Source: Paracoccaceae bacterium (GTDB lineage: Bacteria; Pseudomonadota; Alphaproteobacteria; Rhodobacterales; Rhodobacteraceae). Taken from it: 6,346 nucleotides of DNA. Location of the stretch: contig JAESQH010000078.1 of assembly GCA_016765235.1 (NCBI GenBank), positions 18,321-24,666 of the forward strand, read 5' to 3'. A program made the position numbers and the translations under genes. Positions 1 to 5,725 of the stretch are shown here, in pieces. Under the pieces are notes generated by a model. That model searched no databases, was not told where the DNA came from, and was given only the letters and a program-made list of their open reading frames with translations. Numbering within the stretch: the stretch's first letter is position 1; every line of letters begins with the position of its first letter.

Positions 1-117
1 AACAACTGCATATCTCCGGCCATATGCGCGACATTCTTCGGCCAACAAACGCGGCAGGTCTCCGCGACCAGCGATAATTGCAAGCCCTGCATCAGCGTGA
101 CCGGCTGTCGCACCCAT
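1..117 (-). CDS. lpxI: UDP-2,3-diacylglucosamine pyrophosphatase LpxI, N-terminal fragment (cut by window start)
   Basis: Only the first 39 codons are in the window; the frame is open to base 1. LpxI hydrolyses UDP-2,3-diacylglucosamine to 2,3-diacylglucosamine-1-phosphate (lipid X) and UMP in lipid A synthesis, replacing LpxH in most alphaproteobacteria. The visible peptide begins with about ten poorly conserved residues and then reads GLAIIAGRGDLPRLLAEE, which resembles the family's N-terminal signature of a hydrophobic strand, AGxGxLP, and a helix (here ending near AYGRRYAVV). The ATG overlaps the lpxA stop by one base (TAATG), a typical coupled junction, with only a weak purine stretch upstream. 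Position directly after lpxA agrees with the lpxA-lpxI-lpxB order known in this group; lpxB would be expected next, outside the window. The assignment rests on this short motif plus context, so it is good but not certain. Confidence 0.85.
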   Translation of the reverse strand, partial: MGATAGHADAGLAIIAGRGDLPRLLAEECRAYGRRYAVV

Positions 118-929
118 TATTTATCTTCACTTTTTGGCAACAAAAACGAACGCGCGCTGTCGGCCAGTAGAAAATCCACAACTTCTAAAATCAGCTCATT
201 ACCAATATGCCTATTTCGTACGTTTTTAGCTCGCTCTTTAAGTGTGCTATCGCCCTCAAAGATTTCCGAAAACGAAGCCCGCAATTCATTGATCGTTGCT
301 TTGTCAACACCGCGGCGTTTTAGTCCTGTAAGGTTTAGTCCGCCAAGGTTTGTTCGTTCGGACACCGCCATTCCGTAGGGAATTACGTCATTGACGACCG
401 CTACAACTGCACCAATGATGGCACCCTTGCCGACATTAACAAACTGATGGATCCCGCTAAGCGCGCCAATAATCACATCATCACCAATCGTAACGTGGCC
501 AGCTACCGACGCCTGGTTGGCCAAAATCACACGATTGCCAACCTGCGCGTCGTGCCCAATATGGGCACCAAGCATTAACAAACAGTTATCACCAATCCTC
601 GTAGTGCCAGTCCCGCCTTTGGTCCCGGGATTAACCGTAACGCCTTCGCGGATCATACAGTTAGATCCGATCTCTAGATAGGTTATCTCACCCGCATATT
701 TTAGGTCCTGTGGTTGATGCCCGATAGAGGCGGTCGGCCAAATTCGTGTTTTATTGCCAATTTTAGTTCGACCAACGACCACTACATGGCTGAAAAGTTC
801 GACGTCGTCACCAAGCGTAACATCTTGTCCAACAAGGCTAAACGGGCCAATTTTGCAATTGGCGCCAATGACGGCCCCTTCTTCAATAACGGCGGAGGGG
901 TGAATTTTAGCAGTCGCATCAATAGACAT
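117..929 (-). CDS. lpxA: Acyl-ACP--UDP-N-acetylglucosamine O-acyltransferase LpxA
   Basis: Cytosolic homotrimeric enzyme that transfers a 3-hydroxyacyl chain from ACP to the 3-OH of UDP-GlcNAc, the first step of lipid A synthesis. The 270 aa protein is close to the usual length (E. coli 262). Residues about 5-190 are imperfect hexapeptide repeats (for example ViGanc, lgddve, iGdnc, vGnrv, iGddv) that form a left-handed beta helix; about 195-270 is the C-terminal helical region, opening with NLTGLKRRG. By alignment from memory to E. coli, the catalytic base is His126 in AHIGHD, with His123, His145 (AGHV) and His161 (HQF) also kept. Gln74-Asp75 in the QDLKYAGE substrate-contact segment are conserved. 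The acyl ruler position (E. coli Gly173) is Ala174 here. The ATG start has AAGGA six bases upstream, inside the end of fabZ, and lies two bases after the fabZ stop. Confidence 0.97.
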   Translation of the reverse strand: MSIDATAKIHPSAVIEEGAVIGANCKIGPFSLVGQDVTLGDDVELFSHVVVVGRTKIGNKTRIWPTASIGHQPQDLKYAGEITYLEIGSNCMIREGVTVNPGTKGGTGTTRIGDNCLLMLGAHIGHDAQVGNRVILANQASVAGHVTIGDDVIIGALSGIHQFVNVGKGAIIGAVVAVVNDVIPYGMAVSERTNLGGLNLTGLKRRGVDKATINELRASFSEIFEGDSTLKERAKNVRNRHIGNELILEVVDFLLADSARSFLLPKSEDK

Positions 930-931
930 GT

Positions 932-1411
932 TCAGTCCTTGTTCGCATCTTCTGACGGGACAATCATAGCTGTGAATTCAGCTTCAGCGACAATTATACC
1001 GTTAACTTTACCTTCACCCCAGAATTTCCAGATTTTACCGCGCCCACGAATAACTTTGACATGCAATTCAAGGGCATCACCGGGTTGGACGACTTGGCGG
1101 AATTTCACTTTATCCATCGACATAAAATATACCAGCATTCCGGCATCTATAAGATTAAGCGTCGTACCGACCAGAACACCAGCCGTCTGCGCCATGGCTT
1201 CCACGATGAGGACCCCTGGCATGACAGCTTTATCAGGGAAGTGGCCCTGAAAATGCGGTTCGTTCGAAGTCACCATTTTAACGCCGACAGCGCTCTCGTT
1301 AACGTTGATATCCTTGACTGCATCAATCAGCAAAAACGGATACCGGTGCGGTATCATGCGTTTAATTTCGGAAAGTTCGGCGGATGTGACTTCTGTCGCA
1401 GTGTCGGACAT
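932..1411 (-). CDS. fabZ: 3-hydroxyacyl-[acyl-carrier-protein] dehydratase FabZ
   Basis: Cytosolic hotdog-fold dehydratase that converts 3-hydroxyacyl-ACP to trans-2-enoyl-ACP in fatty acid elongation. It draws on the same 3-hydroxyacyl-ACP pool as LpxA, which is the accepted reason the two genes are neighbours. The 159 aa length is normal. Visible family features are IPHRYPFLLID near residues 20-30, the active-site segment PHFQGHFP with His57, and the central helix MPGVLIVEAMAQ with catalytic Glu71; the His-Glu spacing of 14 matches other FabZ proteins. A charged C-terminal strand region (GKVNGIIVAEAEFTAMIV) ends the fold. The ATG has AAGGA seven bases upstream, embedded in the last codons of skp, and sits three bases after the skp stop. 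No sign of truncation. Confidence 0.97.
   Translation of the reverse strand: MSDTATEVTSAELSEIKRMIPHRYPFLLIDAVKDINVNESAVGVKMVTSNEPHFQGHFPDKAVMPGVLIVEAMAQTAGVLVGTTLNLIDAGMLVYFMSMDKVKFRQVVQPGDALELHVKVIRGRGKIWKFWGEGKVNGIIVAEAEFTAMIVPSEDANKD
936..940 (-). promoter_or_regulatory. Ribosome binding site of lpxA
   Basis: AAGGA six bases before the lpxA ATG at 929, formed by the last Lys-Asp codons of fabZ. It supports the ATG start and close coupling of the two genes. Confidence 0.75.
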
Positions 1412-1414
1412 ATG

Positions 1415-2002
1415 TTATTCCTTTTCGATGGCCAAATCCGGGTTTAGTTCAAAGGCCCGGTCGAGTGTCTCTATTGCTTCCAATGTTATATCCAAATTTC
1501 GATTAAACAAAAGAACCGATCTCTGATCAATGATCGCTGTGGCTTGATATTTCGCCATTATTCCGCTTAAAAACGGCGCGGCTATGACGATGAACCGGCG
1601 TCGTTGTCCATCCAAGGATTTCTGCATCTCGACGTCTTTTGCAAGTTGTGATTCGCGCGCGGCCACAACTCTTTTGTCAAAGTCTTCAGAGAGCGTCCGG
1701 AATTCATCCGCGGTAACCTCGCTTCGGATTTCTGTTAGACGTTTTTCTTCGACGACGAAAGCGTCACTAATAATACGGCTTTCTTGCAACAATACAGTAC
1801 GGTTTCCGGCCTGAATTAGTTGCATCGCTTGCCCGAGTTTGGATCCATTAAACAAACCTTCTTGATCCAAAACCAGAACAGGTTGTGGAAAGACGGTAGG
1901 AAAATCGGCTTGCGCAAAAGCTTGCGTAGCGCAAAACACCAGCCCGAACAGAAGTGTTGCGAAACGTTGAAAGTTCAGTTTAGGTTTTGCTGCGAAACCC
2001 AA
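1415..2002 (-). CDS. skp: Periplasmic chaperone of the OmpH/Skp family, TTG start
   Basis: Skp holds unfolded outer-membrane proteins in the periplasm and delivers them to the BAM complex; placement straight after bamA fits this role. The 195 aa product has a signal peptide: basic start (KPK), hydrophobic core about residues 14-24, and signal peptidase I sites at AFA-30 or AQA-32. Cys24 is not in a good lipobox, so a lipoprotein is unlikely. PVLVLDQEGLF (41-51) corresponds to the first strand of Skp, about 60-145 is a long charged helical stretch (the chaperone arm), and TAIIDQRSVLLFNRNLDIT (about 155-173) to the last strand and final helix. It is longer than E. coli Skp (161 aa). The start is TTG, two bases after the bamA stop; the frame has a stop at 2051-2053 and no ATG, GTG or earlier TTG in between. 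The next candidate, GTG for Val22, would destroy the signal peptide. No Shine-Dalgarno is visible, which suggests coupling to bamA. Confidence 0.87.
   Translation of the reverse strand: MGFAAKPKLNFQRFATLLFGLVFCATQAFAQADFPTVFPQPVLVLDQEGLFNGSKLGQAMQLIQAGNRTVLLQESRIISDAFVVEEKRLTEIRSEVTADEFRTLSEDFDKRVVAARESQLAKDVEMQKSLDGQRRRFIVIAAPFLSGIMAKYQATAIIDQRSVLLFNRNLDITLEAIETLDRAFELNPDLAIEKE
1419..1423 (-). promoter_or_regulatory. Ribosome binding site of fabZ
   Basis: AAGGA seven bases before the fabZ ATG at 1411. It is built from the last Lys and Glu codons of skp, so translation of the two genes is physically linked. Confidence 0.75.
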
Positions 2003-2004
2003 AA

Positions 2005-4326
2005 CTAGAACCGCGTGGAAATCGCAACGCTGAAGTTCTGCGTAATATCGTCATCTTCGTAAATCAACGGGAAGGCATAGCTGAATTCCAATGGTCCAAG
2101 AGGGCTGGCCCAGAACAGGCTTACGCCCGATGCTGCGCGTATAGACATTCCGTCGTCGCCTGCGAAAACATGCCCACCTAAATCCCAGACAGTGCCGGCC
2201 TCGGCAAACACACCGCCATAAATGCCGGAGCCATCGTCAAAGCCAATTGGGAAGCTGCCTTTAAGGCGAATAACACCATAATAATTTCCACCAAGCGCAT
2301 CATCGTTATTTGGAAATGAATCGCGAGGGCCTATGCCGCCAGTTGCAAATCCCTTGAGTGAATTGCCACCAAGGAAGAATCTGTCGGTTACGCGACTGTT
2401 GGAGCCGTCGGTGGTAACCAGCGCGCCCCCTTCCAGTTCAGCAGAGAGGATAAGGTTGTCATCGAAAAATGCGGTGTAACCTTTGACACGAACAACGGTT
2501 TTTGAAAAATTCAAATCGCCGCCCAAACCAGCAAAGTTTTCGTCCAGCGTAACAACAAATCCGGATGTCGGATCAATCCGTGAGTTTCGACGGTCATAAG
2601 ACAACGTAACACCAATTGAGGAGGTTATCTGTGGGCCAACATCGTCGGCAGAAATAATTGGGGATGCCCCCGCCGCCACGTCGCGAATTTCATCACTTGA
2701 AAGGCGGTAGCTAAGTTTCATACGTGTATTTTCGCCCACAGCAAACCGAATATTAGGCTCGAACCCGAAATTTGTTGTCTGGAAAGAAGATTCACTTCGA
2801 TCGGAATTTCGGAAATATGCACTAAACCCGGCGGATACATCACGACCAAATAGCGCAGGTTCGTTGAAACTTAACGAGAATACCTGTGAGTTTTCGCCGT
2901 AACTAAGTTCCAGCGCAAAATCTTGACCGCGCCCCAAGAAGTTTTTCTCCGAAAGGCTAACCAACGCGCTGAATCCGGCGGCTGATGAATATCCAAGTGC
3001 GAAGCCAACGCTACCTGTCGGAGTATCTTGCACTTCAACGTCAACAATCACCTTGTCTGGTGAAGATCCTTCACGAACCGATACGTTCGTAACACCAAAA
3101 ATGCCGAGCGAACGAAGGTTATTTCTAGCATTAGCCATTTTGCGTGAGTTGAAAGCGTCCCCTTCAACGAAATCAAACTGACGGCGAATGACGCGTTCGA
3201 CTGTTCCTGTGTTGCCACCAATATCAATTCGTTCAACGTATACGCGCCTACCTGACACAAGCTCGAAATTCACTGCCACAGTGCGATCGGCGTCATTTTT
3301 CGTATAGTTGGGTGAAACTCGAAGGAACGGCAGACCTTGTCTCACAGCCTCGATTTCGACTTTTTCGACGACATCATCCACATCATCAACCGAATACGTG
3401 CGCCCGGTCCGGATTTTTACCAAACTCACGAACGCGTCGGTGCCAACGCCATTGATCGAGGAGGAAATAGTAGCCTCGCCAAATGTGTACTTGAAACCCT
3501 CGTTTACAGTATGGGTCAAGAAATACCCGCTACGATCAGCCGACAATTCAGCGACAGAAGACAGAACTTCGAAGTCGATAAAGCCTTTATTGGCGTAGTA
3601 ATCCGTCAGCTTTTCGCGATCGAGCGCTATCGTAACTGCGTCAACCGTATTCCCGCCAACCAAGAATGACAAAACACCTGATTCGTTCGTCTGAATGACT
3701 CCGCGAAGGCGGCGGTCTGAATAGGTAGAGTTTCCAACGAAACTGATACGGTTAACGCCAGCCACATCCGATTCTGTTACTTCGAACACCAGATTAACGC
3801 GACCTGCGGATACCGGAATAATTACAGGATTAACGGAAACATCTACACGTCCTTGGCTGGCGTAAAATTGTACAATTGTTTGTGCGTCGGATTGGGCGGT
3901 CAATCGATTGAAAGGACGGCGAACCGAAGATTGAACAACAGTCGCAAGTTCGTCATCTTTCAGGGCTTTGTTGCCCTCAAAAGCAATCACGCTGATTGTA
4001 GGGTTTTCGACAACTTTGATGACCAGCGTAGAACCTGATACTTGCAACTCCACATTTTCGAACATTCCGGAATCATATAGACGGCGAAGAACGTCGTTAA
4101 TATCGGCAGGCGCCAAATTTGTTCCAAAATTTATACCGGCGAAGTCCCGAATCGTTTGAGAAGGAATCAGTTCATTGCCGGTAACCGAGATAGAAGAAAT
4201 AGCCGCAGAATACGCGGGAGTGGCCAAAATAGTTGTTGCAAGCACTGGCGCAACAATTGGAATACTCAAAAAAACACTTGTAATACAAGATTTTATGGAG
4301 AGTTTTTCAAGTAATATACGTTTCAT
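2005..4326 (-). CDS. bamA: Outer membrane protein assembly factor BamA (Omp85 family)
   Basis: Central pore of the BAM complex, which folds beta-barrel proteins into the outer membrane. The ATG at 4326 is preferred (773 aa), with AGGCGG seven bases upstream; a TTG codon directly before it would add one Met. Residues 1 to about 40 are a long signal peptide (basic MKRILLEK, hydrophobic core, cleavage near PAYSA). Five POTRA domains follow, about 42-435, marked by repeated strand-GN motifs such as SVTGN (47-51), AFEGN (115-119), SFVGN (195-199) and IDIGGN (367-372). The 16-strand barrel spans about 436-773, with LGRGQ early on and LGPLEFSYAFPL near the end. It ends in Phe (SVAISTRF), the expected beta-signal. 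The loop-6 VRGF/Y motif reads LKGF (657-660), an Arg-to-Lys change. Length is slightly short of E. coli BamA (810). It is preceded by a 60-base spacer after rseP. Confidence 0.97.
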   Translation of the reverse strand: MKRILLEKLSIKSCITSVFLSIPIVAPVLATTILATPAYSAAISSISVTGNELIPSQTIRDFAGINFGTNLAPADINDVLRRLYDSGMFENVELQVSGSTLVIKVVENPTISVIAFEGNKALKDDELATVVQSSVRRPFNRLTAQSDAQTIVQFYASQGRVDVSVNPVIIPVSAGRVNLVFEVTESDVAGVNRISFVGNSTYSDRRLRGVIQTNESGVLSFLVGGNTVDAVTIALDREKLTDYYANKGFIDFEVLSSVAELSADRSGYFLTHTVNEGFKYTFGEATISSSINGVGTDAFVSLVKIRTGRTYSVDDVDDVVEKVEIEAVRQGLPFLRVSPNYTKNDADRTVAVNFELVSGRRVYVERIDIGGNTGTVERVIRRQFDFVEGDAFNSRKMANARNNLRSLGIFGVTNVSVREGSSPDKVIVDVEVQDTPTGSVGFALGYSSAAGFSALVSLSEKNFLGRGQDFALELSYGENSQVFSLSFNEPALFGRDVSAGFSAYFRNSDRSESSFQTTNFGFEPNIRFAVGENTRMKLSYRLSSDEIRDVAAGASPIISADDVGPQITSSIGVTLSYDRRNSRIDPTSGFVVTLDENFAGLGGDLNFSKTVVRVKGYTAFFDDNLILSAELEGGALVTTDGSNSRVTDRFFLGGNSLKGFATGGIGPRDSFPNNDDALGGNYYGVIRLKGSFPIGFDDGSGIYGGVFAEAGTVWDLGGHVFAGDDGMSIRAASGVSLFWASPLGPLEFSYAFPLIYEDDDITQNFSVAISTRF

Positions 4327-4386
4327 CAATATTCCGCCTATCTGCTTTTACCAACACGACGCCGACGCGGATTTACCGCAAACACA
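4327..4386 (-). other. rseP-bamA intergenic spacer
   Basis: This 60-base stretch between the rseP stop and the bamA ATG is the only non-coding segment longer than three bases in the window. It carries the bamA Shine-Dalgarno sequence and a small perfect hairpin near its 5' end on the transcript (GCGG, loop TAAAT, CCGC; bases 4379 to 4367), plus a tandem GCGTCG pair. There is no U-tract after the hairpin, so it is not an intrinsic terminator. I see no convincing -35/-10 pair, though an internal promoter for bamA cannot be excluded by eye. Confidence 0.6.
4334..4339 (-). promoter_or_regulatory. Ribosome binding site of bamA
   Basis: AGGCGG lies seven bases before the ATG at 4326 and only four before the alternative TTG at 4329. 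The spacing favours the ATG as the true start of bamA. The GCGGA part can also pair with UCCGC upstream in the spacer (bases 4371 to 4367). Confidence 0.7.
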
Positions 4387-5724
4387 TCATAATCTCATCA
4401 AGTCGTTATAGGTAGCAAATACCATTAATAACAGTACCATGGCGAGGCCAATTGACATGAAAGCCTGAATTGTTTTTTGCGGCGGTGGTCGCCCCAGCAC
4501 GGCTTCGTAGAGATAGAACACCAAATGGCCTCCATCCAGCATCGGGATCGGGAACAAGTTTAGCATTCCAATTCCGGTGGAAATTATCGCAATCAATGAT
4601 ATAAAGCTTTTAAGACCTTGATTTGCTGACTCTTTTGAAGCCTGTGCAATTCCTATCGGTCCTTGCAGGTTTGACGGGCTTAGGTTGCCAAGGAACATAT
4701 GCCTTATACCGTTCAATGACATCTCGATAAAGTTCACCGTTTGCCGCGCGCCTATATAGGCGGCATTCCACGGTGTCGGAGTCTCGGTCGCTGGCAAAAA
4801 TGCAAAAGCGCCGTAGATACCGATCATCACGCGGTTAGTAAAGCCGCCTTCTCCGTCAGGGAAATCCCGTAAAATTGGTGTGATTGGTAAATCAAGGTAA
4901 ATACCGTCGCGCCAGACTTTGAGGTATATCTCCTTGTCGCCAGAAGCGGCCACGATCACTTGTAGCTCGCCAAAAGTTGTGATGCTTTTTCCCGCTGCTT
5001 CGACGATAAAATCGCCAACCTTCAAGCCCGCTGCACTGGCAGCTGACGGTGGATCAACACCGTAAACGCCGGGAATCAACATATAGGGTGCGCTTACAAG
5101 TAATTCTTGGCCATCGCGTAAAACCAGAATTTCCATGTCACCCGGCGTTTCCATCGCCACAGTGATATCGATAATGTCTCCGAAATTGGAAATGGCTTGG
5201 CCTTCGACTTCTAATATTTTGTCGTCAACTTTCAGTTCGTACGAAGAATTTGGCGTGGCAAACAATTTTCCAACCGTTGGTTCGTCTATAACAATGCCTT
5301 GCCACGTCACTAGCCCTGCAAAAATAACCGAGGCCAGAATAAAGTTTGCGAAAGGGCCCGCAGCAACTGTTAGTGCGCGTTTATATAGTCGGGCGGAGGG
5401 GAAGCTGCGGTTGAGGTCCACTTCCGACATTTCACCTAATGCTTCGAAGTCTGTCTCGCTAGCAGCCCCCCGATCCCCTAGAAACTTAACGTAACCGCCA
5501 AGTGGAATGGCGGCGAGTTGCCATTTTGTGCCGCGTTTATCGGTGCGTGACCAGATCACCGGCCCAAATCCCAGCGAGAATGTTTCGGAGTGAATACCGC
5601 TCCATCGTGCAACTATATAATGGCCATATTCGTGGACAAAAACCACTACACCCAGCACTACAACGAATGCGATTATCGATGACAAGAAGCCACCAAATAT
5701 GGGGATCTGCGAAATGAGTTCCAT
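4387..5724 (-). CDS. rseP: Site-2 intramembrane zinc metalloprotease RseP
   Basis: Inner-membrane protease (MEROPS M50B) that cuts transmembrane segments of anti-sigma factors and leftover signal peptides. With the ATG at 5724 it is 445 aa, the usual size (E. coli 450). Zinc-binding HEYGH is at 31-35 in the first membrane segment (about 14-33), and AGPFANF (122-128) marks the second. Two PDZ-like domains fill about 150-290. The third zinc ligand is Asp397 in NLFPIPMLDGGH, followed by a last membrane helix at about 423-438. The 5724 start is chosen because GGAGG lies four bases upstream, it is one base past the dxr stop, and the protein then begins MELISQIPIFGG, as expected for relatives. An in-frame ATG at 5754 would add ten residues but lies inside dxr within a tandem repeat and has no ribosome binding site. 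Substrates in this organism are not evident from the window. Confidence 0.95.
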   Translation of the reverse strand: MELISQIPIFGGFLSSIIAFVVVLGVVVFVHEYGHYIVARWSGIHSETFSLGFGPVIWSRTDKRGTKWQLAAIPLGGYVKFLGDRGAASETDFEALGEMSEVDLNRSFPSARLYKRALTVAAGPFANFILASVIFAGLVTWQGIVIDEPTVGKLFATPNSSYELKVDDKILEVEGQAISNFGDIIDITVAMETPGDMEILVLRDGQELLVSAPYMLIPGVYGVDPPSAASAAGLKVGDFIVEAAGKSITTFGELQVIVAASGDKEIYLKVWRDGIYLDLPITPILRDFPDGEGGFTNRVMIGIYGAFAFLPATETPTPWNAAYIGARQTVNFIEMSLNGIRHMFLGNLSPSNLQGPIGIAQASKESANQGLKSFISLIAIISTGIGMLNLFPIPMLDGGHLVFYLYEAVLGRPPPQKTIQAFMSIGLAMVLLLMVFATYNDLMRL

Positions 5725-5725
5725 G

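Noticed and set aside
846..863. Seven-base perfect inverted repeat (GCCAATT, loop TTGC, AATTGGC)
   Set aside because: It sits inside the early codons of lpxA, has no following U-tract on the transcribed strand, and is explained by the hexapeptide-repeat coding sequence (Ile-Gly-Ala-Asn / Ile-Gly-Pro).
714..1250. 178-codon open frame on the plus strand antisense to lpxA and fabZ
   Set aside because: It lies opposite two unmistakable genes, its translation resembles no family I know, and it has no ribosome binding site or hydrophobic/charged pattern suggesting a real protein. The same holds for the other plus-strand frames at 97-378, 1061-1447, 3308-3669, 5135-5494 and 5778-6161.
1929..1931. 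Cys24 in the Skp signal peptide as a lipoprotein attachment site
   Set aside because: The preceding residues are Leu-Val-Phe; Phe at -1 does not fit a lipobox, while good signal peptidase I sites follow at Ala30 and Ala32.
4367..4379. Hairpin after rseP as a transcription terminator
   Set aside because: The stem is only four base pairs (five with a wobble) and is followed by GUCGGCG, not a run of U; the operon context argues for read-through.
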